Made by a program: the position numbers and the translations under genes. The notes under the pieces were generated by a model. That model searched no databases. It was not told the DNA's origin and worked only from the letters and a program-made list of their open reading frames with translations. Shown piece by piece: positions 32,399 to 41,622 of a stretch of 64,000 nt of DNA; the first letter of the stretch is position 1, and each line of letters starts with the position of its first letter. This DNA comes from DASQGA01 sp963722715 (GTDB taxonomy: Bacteria; Actinomycetota; Thermoleophilia; Gaiellales; Gaiellaceae), in contig CAVROA010000018.1 in assembly GCA_963722715.1 (NCBI GenBank), forward strand, positions 16,945-80,944, in the 5' to 3' direction.

Positions 32399-32707
32399 GT
32401 GGCGACGATCCTGCTCGCGGGGGTCGATGTCTTCTTTCGAGGGAAGCTCGACGCGCTGCTGGGCTCCGGCCACAAGATCATCACGACGGAGAACGTCGAT
32501 CCCCCCGATCTCGTCATCGTCGACATCGCGCGCGTCGACCCCGAGGAGGTCGCTGAGACCTTCCCGGACATCCCCATTCTCGGCTACACGAACCACACCG
32601 ACACTGCCGGCCTGCGGGCCGGGCAGACCGCTGGGTTCGACCGGGTCGTCGTCCGTTCGGCCCTCGCCGAGCGCGCTCCCCAGATCGTCGACGAGCTCGT
32701 TCCGTAG
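32399..32707 (+). CDS. Degenerate receiver-like protein
   Basis: 102 residues from GTG 32399. The order of strands resembles a response-regulator receiver: TILLAGVDVFF, DLVIVDIARVD with D42 at the phospho-acceptor place, PILGYTNHTD, and FDRVVVRSAL. But the acidic pair is reduced to one Asp (GVD), the Lys is replaced by Arg, and the chain is about 20 residues short. It probably cannot be phosphorylated in the usual way. Promoter and ribosome site unclear. Followed by a GC-rich hairpin. Confidence 0.6.
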   Translation: MATILLAGVDVFFRGKLDALLGSGHKIITTENVDPPDLVIVDIARVDPEEVAETFPDIPILGYTNHTDTAGLRAGQTAGFDRVVVRSALAERAPQIVDELVP

Positions 32708-32711
32708 AGAT

Positions 32712-32730
32712 AAGGCGCGAATCGCGCTTT
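32712..32730 (+). terminator. Short hairpin after the receiver-like gene
   Basis: AAGGCGCG, loop AAT, CGCGCTTT pair over 8 bases (one G-T), ending in GCTTCT. It starts four bases after the stop at 32707. Weak T-run, so only a moderate terminator call. Confidence 0.45.
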
Positions 32731-32754
32731 GCTTCTGGCCTGAAAAGGGGAGAC

Positions 32755-32774
32755 GGGCGGCCCAAGGGCCGCCC
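32755..32774. terminator. GC-rich hairpin upstream of the ferredoxin gene
   Basis: GGGCGGCCC (32755-32763), AA, GGGCCGCCC (32766-32774) give a stem of at least 8 bp. No T-run. It lies in the 219-base gap before fdxA and could be a second terminator element. Confidence 0.45.
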
Positions 32775-32926
32775 GCAGTGATTGACCAACCGACAGACGG
32801 TGACTGCGGCGCCCACGTCCGTCGCTCTGTCTTGACTATCGTCACCATTCGGGTTCCGCTCGCTCCCTCGGTAGAGGGAGCCGGGCGACGGTACGAGTCT
32901 CGGAACGCGCTGATTAGACTCAGGCC

Positions 32927-33232
32927 ATGACGTACATCATCGGCGAGCCGTGCATCGACATCAAAGATCTTTCCTGTGTCGACGTCTGCCCGGTCGACTG
33001 CATTCACCAGGCGGACCGCATGCTCATCATCGACCCCGAGGAGTGCATTGACTGCGGCGCTTGTGAGCCCGAGTGCCCGGTCGAGGCGATCTTCCCCGAG
33101 GACGCGCTCCCGGAGAAGTGGGAGCCCTTCGTCAAGATCAACTACGCCTACGGGGACGGGATGGACGTCATCAACGAGCTCGTCGACCAGTACGCGACCG
33201 AGCACAACGTTCAGAACCCGCCACTGGAGTAA
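32927..33232 (+). CDS. fdxA: 7Fe-8S (3Fe-4S/4Fe-4S) ferredoxin
   Basis: 101 residues. Cysteines at 9, 17, 21, 25, 40, 43, 46 and 50 match the Azotobacter-type 7Fe ferredoxin spacing (shifted by one). This means C9, C17 and C50 would hold the 3Fe-4S cluster and C21, C40, C43 and C46 the 4Fe-4S cluster. Motifs: CVDVCPVDCIH and ECIDCGACEPECPVEAIF. Soluble electron carrier at low potential. It is a single gene; the MFS gene converges on it with 5 bases between stops. Partner reductase not in the window. Confidence 0.95.
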   Translation: MTYIIGEPCIDIKDLSCVDVCPVDCIHQADRMLIIDPEECIDCGACEPECPVEAIFPEDALPEKWEPFVKINYAYGDGMDVINELVDQYATEHNVQNPPLE

Positions 33233-33237
33233 CCGTC

Positions 33238-34479
33238 CTAGGCGGGAGTGAGCCGGAGCTCGCGCGGAATGTGGCGCTCCAGCAGGAGGGCGCCGACACC
33301 TGCGACGAGGCAAACCGCTGCGGCACCGGGCCAGAGGGCAAGCGGTGCGTGGCCGAGGACGAAGCCCCCGACCGACGGGCCGACGATGAAGCCGATGTCC
33401 CAGGAGATGGCCGAGAGAGCCATGTAGCGGCCTCGTAGCCGGGGTGGTGCCAGATCGGCGACGAGCGCTCCCTGGGTGGGGCCCTGGAAGCACTCTCCGA
33501 GTCCGAAGATCACGACCGCGAGACCGAACACCGCCGCCGCCGAAGTCGCCTCGAGCCAGGTCCCCCCGGCCAGGACGATCAGCCAGGCCGACGCCCAGAG
33601 GCCGGTCATGAACGCGAGCGCTTTCATTCTGCGCCGGCCCTCCAGCAGCTTGGCGACGGGCAGCTGGGCCAGCACGATCACGAGCGTGTTGACGAAGAAG
33701 AGGAGCCCGATTGCCCGCTCGCTGACCCCGGCTTCCTCGTGCGCGAAGACGGGCAGTAGTTCGAACTGCGCGTAGCCCGCGGCGACGAAGAGCACGTTCA
33801 GGAGGACAAGTCCGACGAACGCTCGGTGCCGAAGGACATCGCGGTAGCGTCCACGAACGGCCCCCGCTTCGGCGAGCGGCAGCTCGGGGTCGGGGACGAG
33901 TGCGAGGATCGCCGCGAAGACGAGAAAGGTGACGGCGTCCACCAGGAAGAGCACGGTGAACGTCGACGGCTCCGACGTAACCGCAATCAGCCCTCCCGCG
34001 ATACCACCCAGCCCGATGCCGAGGTTCCTGGACACGCGCTGGAGCGCATAGGCCGCATGACGGCGCGCCGGCGGCGTCAGTCCCGCGAGTAGGGTCGACT
34101 GGCTTGGCCAGAAGCCGCTGTTTCCCGCACCTGCGACGGCGGCCAGCGCAAAGGCGTGCCAGGTCTCGTCGATCAGTGGGAAGCACCCCCACCCGATCGC
34201 CATGAGGACAAGCGCGGTCGCGAGCGTCCCACGCCCGCCGAAGCGGTCGATCAGGAGGCCGGTTGCGGGGGTAACGACGAGCCCGACGGCGCTGTGCACG
34301 GCCAGCACGAGCCCGGCCGTCGCGAGCGAAAGCCCGCGCACGTTGTGGAGATAGATCACGATGAACGGGAAAGTGACGCCGTTCCCGAAGGCGTTCGCGA
34401 GCCCTCCTGCCTCCATCGTCCAGACGGAGCGGGGCAGCTTCGGGTCGAGGCTCCGGAAGTAGCCGAGAAGCGAGCTCAA
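33238..34479 (-). CDS. MFS transporter, drug:H+ antiporter type
   Basis: 413 residues from TTG 34479 (the internal Met at VWTMEAGG would remove conserved N-terminal residues). Twelve membrane helices. Motif A-like GLLIDRFGGRGTLA lies between helices 2 and 3. NSGFWPSQSTLLAGLTPP and LGECFQGPTQGALVADLAPPRLRGRYM are repeat-loop motifs common to small exporters of this actinobacterial family. Substrate unknown. Upstream on the same strand lies the dehydrogenase, ending 9 bases away. Confidence 0.88.
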   Translation of the reverse strand: MSSLLGYFRSLDPKLPRSVWTMEAGGLANAFGNGVTFPFIVIYLHNVRGLSLATAGLVLAVHSAVGLVVTPATGLLIDRFGGRGTLATALVLMAIGWGCFPLIDETWHAFALAAVAGAGNSGFWPSQSTLLAGLTPPARRHAAYALQRVSRNLGIGLGGIAGGLIAVTSEPSTFTVLFLVDAVTFLVFAAILALVPDPELPLAEAGAVRGRYRDVLRHRAFVGLVLLNVLFVAAGYAQFELLPVFAHEEAGVSERAIGLLFFVNTLVIVLAQLPVAKLLEGRRRMKALAFMTGLWASAWLIVLAGGTWLEATSAAAVFGLAVVIFGLGECFQGPTQGALVADLAPPRLRGRYMALSAISWDIGFIVGPSVGGFVLGHAPLALWPGAAAVCLVAGVGALLLERHIPRELRLTPA

Positions 34480-34488
34480 GGGCCCGTA

Positions 34489-35569
34489 TTAAGGCTCCAG
34501 AGTGGCCCAGATCTCGAGCTTCGCCTTGACGCGCGCGATCACGTCGTCCGTGAACTCCGTCGTCGTCGCATGGCCGCCGAGGTCGGCCGTGCGTGTGCCG
34601 GACGAGACGGCCTCGAGGGCTGCTTCGCGAATTGCCCGGCCGGCTGCATGCGCCTCCCTACCGTCGATGTGCGTCAGGAGCGCGCTCGCCGCCAGGATCA
34701 TCGCCATCGGGTTGGCGATGTTCTTCCCGAAGAGCGCCGGCGCGGTCCCGTGCGCCGCCTCCGCCATCAGGGCCCGCGGGTTGTAGCTCTCGTCGAACGC
34801 GACGAGGAGCGACTCGGAGCCTGCGATCGAGCCGAAGAGGGGGAGGACGAGGTCGCTCAGGATGTCCCCGTCGCGGTTCAGCGAGGGGATGACGAGGGGC
34901 TCGCCGGCGGCGCCGATGAGGAGTGCGAAGGTCGCGTCGATCAGCTGCGGCTCGTAGGGGACGTCGGGATGCCGCTTGGCAGCCTCGTCCATCTCCTCCT
35001 TCAGCATCCCTTCGTAGACCGGGCTGACGGTGTACTTGGGCCCGCCGAAGACCTTGGCGCGAGTTCGCTCCGCATGGAGAAACGAGAACTCGGCCACGGC
35101 GCGGCAGATCCGTCGCTCGATTCGCTCAGTTCGGAAAGCGACCTCGTCCTCGCCCTCGCCTTCGCGCCATTCCTTCGCGCCGTAAGCGTCCCCGACTGCC
35201 ATGCGGACGACGGAGATCGGAAAATGCGCTCCGCCGATCGGCACCACACCGGGGATCCGGCGTCCGGTCCGGACGATCACGTGGCCTCCGATGTCCTCCC
35301 GCAGGATGCGGTTCGGGCTCCCCACGTCGCCGGCTCCCTCGGGGGTCACGGTGGCTGCCTTCAGACCGAGCCCGGCCTCACGGATTGCCGTAGCCGCCTC
35401 GGTGCACGACAGCGTTCTCCGTCGCTCGCCGGCTTGCGAGCGAGAGGTCGTAGCGGGGCAGCTCGAGCTCGAGCCCGATCACGTCGGGCGCGAGAACCCG
35501 GAGCGACTCCTCCAGGAGCTCCTGGCCTGTCTCGTCCCCTTCGAGGACGACGATGGTCGAGGTCTCCAC
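34489..35569 (-). pseudogene. Isocitrate/isopropylmalate dehydrogenase family, frameshifted
   Basis: The start at 35569 (METSTIVVLEGDETGQELLEE) runs in one frame to VVH, then to a stop. One base later the second frame continues EAATAIREAGLGLKAATVTPEG, and then GDVGSPNRILREDIGG...TGRRIPGV...FGGPKYTVSPVYEGML...DRDGDILSDL...HGTAPALFGKNIANP to the end at 34489. Removing one base at 35401-35402 (plus-strand GG) restores 359 residues. GGHVIVRTGRRIP and the closing HGTAP are those of NADP-type beta-decarboxylating dehydrogenases. Divergent from the ABC importer with 98 bases between starts. Confidence 0.85.
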
Positions 35570-35667
35570 GGGCGCCGAGTCTATCCGCGTCCCGGTCCCG
35601 CTCCCGGGACAGAAAATCGGCGCGGTTGCTAAGTTTCGCGGCTCGAGCCAACGGGGGACGGAGGGCG

Positions 35668-36894
35668 ATGGCTGGTGTGACGTTCGATCGGGTGAGCAAG
35701 ATCTACCCGGACGGCACCCGTGCCGTTTCGGGGATGGAGCTCGAGGTCGAAGACGGCGAGTTCATGGTCCTCGTCGGTCCTTCCGGTTGCGGCAAGACGA
35801 CCGCGCTCAGGATGGTGGCCGGGCTCGAGGAGATTTCCGAGGGCATCCTCCAGATCGGCGATCGCACCGTGAACAACGTGCCTCCCCGGGACCGCGACAT
35901 CGCGATGGTCTTTCAGAGCTACGCGCTCTATCCACACCTGACGGTCTACGACAACATCGCCTTCGGGCTTCGGCTTCGCAAGGAGAAGAAGGACGAGATC
36001 GACAAGCGCGTCCACGAGGCTGCGACGTTCCTCGGCCTCGAGCCGCTCCTGAAGCGAAAGCCGCGTGCGCTCTCCGGCGGTCAGCGGCAGCGCGTGGCGA
36101 TGGGCCGGGCGATTGTCCGCCGCCCGCAGGCCTTCCTGATGGACGAGCCGCTCTCGAATCTCGACGCCAAGCTCCGCGTGCAGACCAGGGCCGAGATCAG
36201 CCGCATCCAGAGCGACCTGGGAACGACCACGATCTACGTCACCCACGATCAGGTCGAGGCGATGACGATGGGCGACCGCGTCGCCGTCATGCGGAAGGGC
36301 GAGCTGCAGCAGGTGGCGCCTCCGCAGGAGCTCTACGACTACCCGGTCAACATCTTCGTAGGCGGCTTCATCGGAAGTCCGTCCATGAACCTTCTCGAAG
36401 CGAAGCTCGAGCGGAGCGGGAACGGGTTCGTGGTCGTGGCCGGTAGCCAGCGGATTGCGCTCGGTGAGGAGACGCTCTCGGCCCGACCGGCGCTCGCCGA
36501 CCGGGTCGACAAGCCGATCATCCTCGGGATCAGGCCCGAGGATCTCGAGGACGTCGCCCTCACTCCCGACGCTCCCGAGGATCGCCGCCTCCAGGGCCAG
36601 GTCGAGCTTCGGGAGGCGCTTGGATCCGAGATCATGGTGCACTTCGCCGTCGATGCGCCGCCGGCCTTGACCGAGGACGTCAAGGAACTGGCCCTCGACG
36701 TTGGCGATGAACGAGTGGCCCAGGCCGACGGCGACCGACCGCAGAAGACGACGATCGTCGGGCGCTTCGGCGCCCGCTCTGAAGTTCAGCTCGGAGATCG
36801 CGTGGAGGTAGCTGTGGACACACGCGCTCTTCATTTCTTCGACCCCGAAACGGGGCTCGGTATCTACGACGGACCAACGAAAGGAGCCGCATGA
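35668..36894 (+). CDS. Sugar ABC transporter ATPase (MalK/UgpC type)
   Basis: 408 residues from ATG 35668. The in-frame stretch back to 34156 is antisense to other genes and rejected. Walker A GPSGCGKT (37-44), Q83, signature LSGGQ (135-139), Walker B FLMDE (D159, E160), H193. The C-terminal regulatory beta-barrel (about 240-408) with GIRPEDLEDVAL is the MalK/TOBE type that accepts regulatory input. First gene of a maltose/trehalose-type import operon; ATGA overlap with the binding-protein gene. Confidence 0.94.
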   Translation: MAGVTFDRVSKIYPDGTRAVSGMELEVEDGEFMVLVGPSGCGKTTALRMVAGLEEISEGILQIGDRTVNNVPPRDRDIAMVFQSYALYPHLTVYDNIAFGLRLRKEKKDEIDKRVHEAATFLGLEPLLKRKPRALSGGQRQRVAMGRAIVRRPQAFLMDEPLSNLDAKLRVQTRAEISRIQSDLGTTTIYVTHDQVEAMTMGDRVAVMRKGELQQVAPPQELYDYPVNIFVGGFIGSPSMNLLEAKLERSGNGFVVVAGSQRIALGEETLSARPALADRVDKPIILGIRPEDLEDVALTPDAPEDRRLQGQVELREALGSEIMVHFAVDAPPALTEDVKELALDVGDERVAQADGDRPQKTTIVGRFGARSEVQLGDRVEVAVDTRALHFFDPETGLGIYDGPTKGAA

Positions 36895-38222
36895 GAAGGC
36901 ATCGCTTCCATCTCGTCACGCTCCTGCTTGCCCTCGCGCTCGTCGCGATGGCGGCCGGTTGCGGTGGCGACGGAGACGAGGAAGGGTCGACCGGTGGCGA
37001 GGCCACCGGAACCGCCGAGGGGTCGGGTGGCGCCTCCGGAAGCATCTCGATCATGGGCGTCTGGACCGGCCCCGAGCAGAAGAATTTCCAGGCAGTGCTC
37101 GACGGATTCACCGAGGCGAACCCGGACGTGGACGTCAAGTACACGTCTGCAGGCGACCAGCTGCCGACGCAGCTCTCGACAGCTGTCGAGGGCGGTAACC
37201 CACCCGACATGGCCCTTCTGCCGCAGCCGGGGCTTGTGAAGGACTTCGTCGGGAAGAACGCGCTGAAGTCGCTCGATTTCATGAAGGACGACGTGCAGAC
37301 GAATCTCGGTGAGGATGCGGTCACTCTCGGTTCGGTCGACGGGACGCTTTACGGCTTCATTTTCAAGGCCGCCAACAAGTCGACCATTTGGTACAACGTC
37401 AAGGCGTTCGAGGATGCCGGCGTCGAGCCGCCCGAGACCTTCGACGACCTGACGGCGGCCGCGGAGACCATCAACGCCTCTGGTCTCCCGGCCTACTCGA
37501 TCGGTGGGGCGGACGGTTGGACGCTCACCGACCTGTTCGAGAACATCTACCTTCGCCAGGCCGGTCCCGAGAAGTACGACCAGCTGTCCACACACGAGAT
37601 CCCGTGGACGGATCAGTCGGTTAAGGACGCCCTGACGACGATGGCCCAGATCCTCGGCGACGAGGCCAACATCGCGGGCGGGAAGTCCGGAGCGCTCCAG
37701 ACGGACTTCCCGACTTCTGTCGCGAACGTGTTCTCCGACAGCCCGAAGGCCGCGATGGTGATCGAGGGCGACTTCGTTCCGGGGGCCGTCGAGTCGAGCC
37801 TCGAGCCTGAGACCGGCTACAACGTCTTCCCGTTCCCCTCCATCGACGACTCGCCCGCGATGGTGGTGGGCGGCGGTGACACCCTCGTTCTCTTCAACGA
37901 CACGCCTGCCACAGAGGCGCTTGCCAAGTACCTGACGACTGCGGAGGCTGCCCAGATCTGGGCCGAGAAGGGCGGTTTCGCCACGCTCAACAAGGATCTC
38001 GACCCGAGCGTCTACCCGGACGCGATCCAGCAGACCACCGCGGGGGCGATCGGCGAGGCGGAGACGTTCCGCTTCGATCTCTCCGACCTGCAGCCGGCCG
38101 AGTTCGGCGGCACTGTCGGCCAGGGGGAGTTCAAGCTCTTCCAGGACTTCCTCAAGAACCCCGACGATGTCGACGGGATCGCGCAGCAGCTCGAGGCCGC
38201 GGCGAAGAAGGCATACGGCTAG
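36891..38222 (+). CDS. Sugar ABC transporter solute-binding lipoprotein
   Basis: 443 residues. The signal peptide ends MAAGC (C24), a lipobox. A Gly/Thr/Ser-rich linker (about 27-50) follows. The MalE/family-1 solute-binding fold starts ISIMGVWTGPEQKNFQAVLDGF, and includes PDMALLPQPGLVKDF and YGFIFKAANKSTIWYN; the C-terminal half has AKYLTTAEAAQIWAEKGGF. It captures oligosaccharide outside the cell and delivers it to the two permeases downstream. Specificity not readable, but the adjacent GH15 enzyme suggests alpha-glucosides. Confidence 0.93.
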   Translation: MRRHRFHLVTLLLALALVAMAAGCGGDGDEEGSTGGEATGTAEGSGGASGSISIMGVWTGPEQKNFQAVLDGFTEANPDVDVKYTSAGDQLPTQLSTAVEGGNPPDMALLPQPGLVKDFVGKNALKSLDFMKDDVQTNLGEDAVTLGSVDGTLYGFIFKAANKSTIWYNVKAFEDAGVEPPETFDDLTAAAETINASGLPAYSIGGADGWTLTDLFENIYLRQAGPEKYDQLSTHEIPWTDQSVKDALTTMAQILGDEANIAGGKSGALQTDFPTSVANVFSDSPKAAMVIEGDFVPGAVESSLEPETGYNVFPFPSIDDSPAMVVGGGDTLVLFNDTPATEALAKYLTTAEAAQIWAEKGGFATLNKDLDPSVYPDAIQQTTAGAIGEAETFRFDLSDLQPAEFGGTVGQGEFKLFQDFLKNPDDVDGIAQQLEAAAKKAYG

Positions 38223-38228
38223 GCATCG

Positions 38229-39573
38229 ATGAGCGGTAGCGGCACCGTCGCCGGAGAACCACCTCCGATCGCCGCTCCGCAATCGGGGGAGCCCGGTCGC
38301 TGGCGCAAATACGCGCTGGCGGCCGGCTTCCTCGCGCCTGCAGTCTTCTTCCTCGTGATCTGGATCGTCTATCCGACGATCCGGACGATCTTCCGGAGCT
38401 TCTTCGACAAGAGCGGAGAAGACTTCGTCTGGTTCGACAACTACAAGCAGATCTTCACGAGCGACGTCCTCCTGACGGCCGTCAAGAACAACTTCATCTG
38501 GATCGCGATCGTGCCGGCGCTCGTCACCATCTTCGGGCTGATCTTCGCCGTCCTGACGGAGCGGGTCAGCTGGTCGGTCGCCTTCAAGACCTGTGTCTTC
38601 ATGCCGATGGCCATCTCCGCCTTCGCAGCGGGCATCACGTGGCGCATCGTGTACATCGAGAATCCGGACCAGGGCGCTTTGAACGCCGCGATCGCGGTCG
38701 TTCACGACACGGTGAACCCGCCCGGTGTTCTCTCGAGTGCGAGGCCCTCGACCGAGGACCTGGCGGGGTCTCCGTCAGGCGGTCTCACACTGAAGCAGCC
38801 GCTCAAACCGGGGGAGGTCGCCCTGCTCGGTCTGACGGCCGTTGCGGCCGACGAGGTACCGGAGGACGCCAAGCAGGCCGCCCAGCCCGAGCCTCTCCAG
38901 GGCGGCATCAAGGGGGTCGTCTGGCGGGACTTCAAGCCGGGCGGCGGCACTCCCGGGCAAAGTCGAGCCCGAAGAGCTCGGGCTGCCCGGTGTCACCGTT
39001 GAGCTTCGCGATTCCGGAGGGAAGTCGATCGAGTCCGCCAAGACGGAGCCCGACGGCACCTTCGAGTTCCCCTCCGTCGAGAACGGGGAGTACCAGGTCG
39101 CAATTGGCCCCGCGACCTTTGAGAAGCCTTTCGGCGGCGTCAGCTGGCTCGGCGAGAAGCTCGTGACGCCGTCCATCATCATCTCCTACCTCTGGATCTG
39201 GGCCGGGTTTGCGATGGTCGTGATCGCAGCGGGCCTCGCAGCCGTCTCGCGCGAGGTGCTCGAGGCGGCACGGACCGACGGCGGCACCGAGTGGCAGGTC
39301 TTCCGCCTCGTCACCGTGCCCCTCCTGGCACCCGTCCTCACCGTGGTCTTCGTGACCATGTTGATCAACGTCCTCAAGGTGTTCGACATCGTCATCTCCA
39401 TTGCGCCCGGGTCCGTGCAGGACGATGCAACCGTCCTCGCCCTCTCGATGTGGCGCACCGCCTTCAGCGGCTCCAATGATTTCGGAGTCGGCTCGGCGAT
39501 CGCGGTCTTCATCTTCATCCTGGTGATCCCGGTCCTCATGCTGAACATCCGCCGATTCCAAAGGGAGGCGTGA
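38229..39573 (+). pseudogene. ABC sugar permease (MalF type) with extracytoplasmic insert, frameshifted
   Basis: Reads 38229 to about 38957 (N-terminal membrane helices, KYALAAGFLAPAVFFLVIWIVYPTI) in one frame, and from about 38955 to 39573 in another. Removing one base of the CCCGGG run near 38955 joins PGGGTPG to KVEPEELGLPGVTVELRD and gives about 447 residues. A large loop (about residues 165-310) holds a CNA-B/SdrD-like beta-sandwich (GLPGVTVELRDSGGK, TEPDGTFEFPSVENGEY) between membrane helices. The EAA loop EAARTDGGTEWQVFRLVTVPLLAP is present after the frameshift. Confidence 0.87.
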
Positions 39574-40472
39574 CGATGGCCACGGTCGAAGCCGAAGCCG
39601 CCCAGCCTGTGCGGACTCCCGGGAAGGAAGGATCGGGAGCGCACGTCGTCCGCTTCCTCGGCAAGACCCCGGTGCACATCTTGCTCGTGATTGTCGGGCT
39701 CGTCTGGCTCGTGCCGACGTTCGGCCTCTTCATTACCTCGCTGCTCGCTCCGGAGGACTTCCAGGATCAGGGCTGGTGGCAGGTGTTCAGCGCTCCCAGC
39801 AAGCTCACGTTCGACAACTACCAGGCCGTTTTCGACAACACCAGCATCATGGATTCCCTCGTGACGACGGCCATCGTCGCTGTCGGAGGAACGCTGCTTC
39901 CGATCCTCGTCGGTGCGCTTGCCGGCTACGCCTTCGCCTGGCTCGAGTTCCCGGGGCGGGACTGGTTCTTCGTGATCGTGATCGCGCTCCTGGTCGTCCC
40001 GCTCCAGATGGCGCTGATCCCGATGTTCCAGTTCTACAACTCGATCGGGATCTACGACACGCGGCTCAGCCTGATCCTGTTCCACACCGCCTTCGGCCTC
40101 CCGTTCGCGATCTTCCTACTCCGGAACTTCTTCATCGGGATTCCGAAGGACCTGATGGAGGCAGCCCGTATCGACGGAGCTTCCGAAATCAGGATCTTCG
40201 TGCGGCTGATCCTGCCGCTCGGGCTCCCCGCGATCGCCTCGCTCGCCATCTTCCAGTTCCTCTGGACCTGGAACGACCTGCTGGTCGCCCTGACGTTCGG
40301 GCGCGACACCCAGCCGATCACGGTCGCGATCTTCTCGCAGCTCCGCCAGTTCGGCGCGAACATCGAGCTGATCGCGCCGGCGACCTTTGTCTCGCTCGTG
40401 ATCCCGCTTGCGGTCTTCTTCGCGTTCCAGCGGTACTTCGTGCAAGGGCTGCTCGCCGGATCGGTGAAGTAG
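39570..40472 (+). CDS. ABC sugar permease (MalG type)
   Basis: 300 residues from GTG 39570 (overlaps the upstream stop by 4 bases). Six membrane helices. The EAA motif EAARIDGASEIRIFVRLILPLGLPAIA couples to the ATPase. Ends ...AVFFAFQRYFVQGLLAGSVK, the typical MalG C-terminus. It forms the heterodimeric channel with the upstream permease. GH15 starts 11 bases after its stop. Confidence 0.94.
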   Translation: MTMATVEAEAAQPVRTPGKEGSGAHVVRFLGKTPVHILLVIVGLVWLVPTFGLFITSLLAPEDFQDQGWWQVFSAPSKLTFDNYQAVFDNTSIMDSLVTTAIVAVGGTLLPILVGALAGYAFAWLEFPGRDWFFVIVIALLVVPLQMALIPMFQFYNSIGIYDTRLSLILFHTAFGLPFAIFLLRNFFIGIPKDLMEAARIDGASEIRIFVRLILPLGLPAIASLAIFQFLWTWNDLLVALTFGRDTQPITVAIFSQLRQFGANIELIAPATFVSLVIPLAVFFAFQRYFVQGLLAGSVK

Positions 40473-40483
40473 TCCGGAAACGC

Positions 40484-41602
40484 ATGACGCCGGTCGACCG
40501 GGACCGCTTCGCTGCGCTCGCGGCCCAGAGCGTCGAGACCATCCTTGAGAACCAGGCTCCGTCGGGCGCCTATCCCGCCGGCCCGAGCTTCGAGCCTTAC
40601 CGCTTCTGCTGGCTACGGGACGGCGCGTTCATCGCCGATGCCGCGAGTCGCGCGGGTGAGGTTGCGAGCGCCGAGGCGTTCTTCGACTGGTGCGCGGGCG
40701 TCTTGCTGGCGCGGCGGATCATGATCGAGGAACTGGTCGAGCGCCGTGGCCGTGGCGAGACGATCGACTCCGCCGAGCACCCGCACAGCCGTTTCACCCT
40801 GGAGGGCCTCGACTCGGCCGGCGAGTGGTCGAATCATCAGCTCGACGGTTACGGTTCCTGGATGTGGGCCCTCGGCGAGCACGCCGGCCGGCACGGGCGT
40901 GAGGTGTCGCGGCTCGCCGACGCAGTGGAGCTCAGCGCCCGGTACGTCGCCGCCTTTGTGGACGATCCCTGTTTCGACTGGTGGGAGGAGCGTGCCGGGC
41001 GCCACACGGTGACGCTTGCAGCCGCCGCCGCAGGTCTACGCGCTGCGGCCGGGATCGACGGCGTCGCTCCGGCAGTGCGCGAATCGTCCGCCGCCGCGGC
41101 TCAGGTTGCAGTCGAAGCGATCCGCCGGGATGGCGTTCGCAGCGGCCGCTTGAACGCCGCCCTCGGCGAGGACAGGCTCGACGCGAGCCTCCTTGCCTGT
41201 GCAGTTCCGTTCGGGGTTCTCGCTCCAGACGACCCCGTCGTTCGGGCCACGGTCGCGGCGCTCGAAGAAGAACTTGCGCACGGCGGTGTTCACCGCCATG
41301 CGGAGGACACCTACTACGGAGGTGGGGAATGGCTGCTCCTGGCGGCGCTCCTCGGCTCCTACTACGAGGCTGCCGGCCGGGTCGAGGAAGCGTGGGCGCA
41401 GCTTGCCTGGGTCGCCGACCGGGCGGATCCGAGCGGCGACTTACCGGAGCAGAGCGACGAGCATCTTCTGGCGCCCGCGACGCGAGAGGAATGGGTGCAC
41501 CGCTGGGGGCCGCCGGCGTCGCCACTTCTCTGGTCGCATGCCTTCTACCTGGTTCTGGCGATCCGGCTCGGAGTGCCGGCCCGCGAAGCGGTGGTCTCAT
41601 GA
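40484..41602 (+). CDS. GH15 glucoamylase-like glycoside hydrolase
   Basis: 372 residues from ATG 40484. Shorter than classic 600-residue bacterial GH15 proteins because it lacks the N-terminal beta-sandwich. Substrate-site motif FCWLRDGAF (W43-D46), GEWSNHQLDGYG, WWEERAG (catalytic acid E168 or E169 by family comparison) and DLPEQSDE (general base E322). The usual HFTxSKxMxW stretch after WEER is replaced by TVTLAAAAAGLRA. It releases glucose from alpha-glucan or acts on trehalose-like glucosides. No signal peptide, so it acts on imported oligosaccharides. It includes a rare TTA codon at 41441. Confidence 0.88.
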   Translation: MTPVDRDRFAALAAQSVETILENQAPSGAYPAGPSFEPYRFCWLRDGAFIADAASRAGEVASAEAFFDWCAGVLLARRIMIEELVERRGRGETIDSAEHPHSRFTLEGLDSAGEWSNHQLDGYGSWMWALGEHAGRHGREVSRLADAVELSARYVAAFVDDPCFDWWEERAGRHTVTLAAAAAGLRAAAGIDGVAPAVRESSAAAAQVAVEAIRRDGVRSGRLNAALGEDRLDASLLACAVPFGVLAPDDPVVRATVAALEEELAHGGVHRHAEDTYYGGGEWLLLAALLGSYYEAAGRVEEAWAQLAWVADRADPSGDLPEQSDEHLLAPATREEWVHRWGPPASPLLWSHAFYLVLAIRLGVPAREAVVS

Positions 41603-41622
41603 GCGTCCCTCGCCTTCGGCTC

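Noticed and set aside
34156..35667. N-terminal extension of the ABC ATPase by about 500 residues
   Set aside because: It is antisense to the MFS and dehydrogenase genes, rich in Arg/Pro/Ala/Gly, and the ATPase has a natural ATG at 35668.
39776..40483. Extension of GH15 into the MalG gene
   Set aside because: Out-of-frame overlap with well-conserved MalG residues; ATG 40484 gives the normal start of the catalytic domain.
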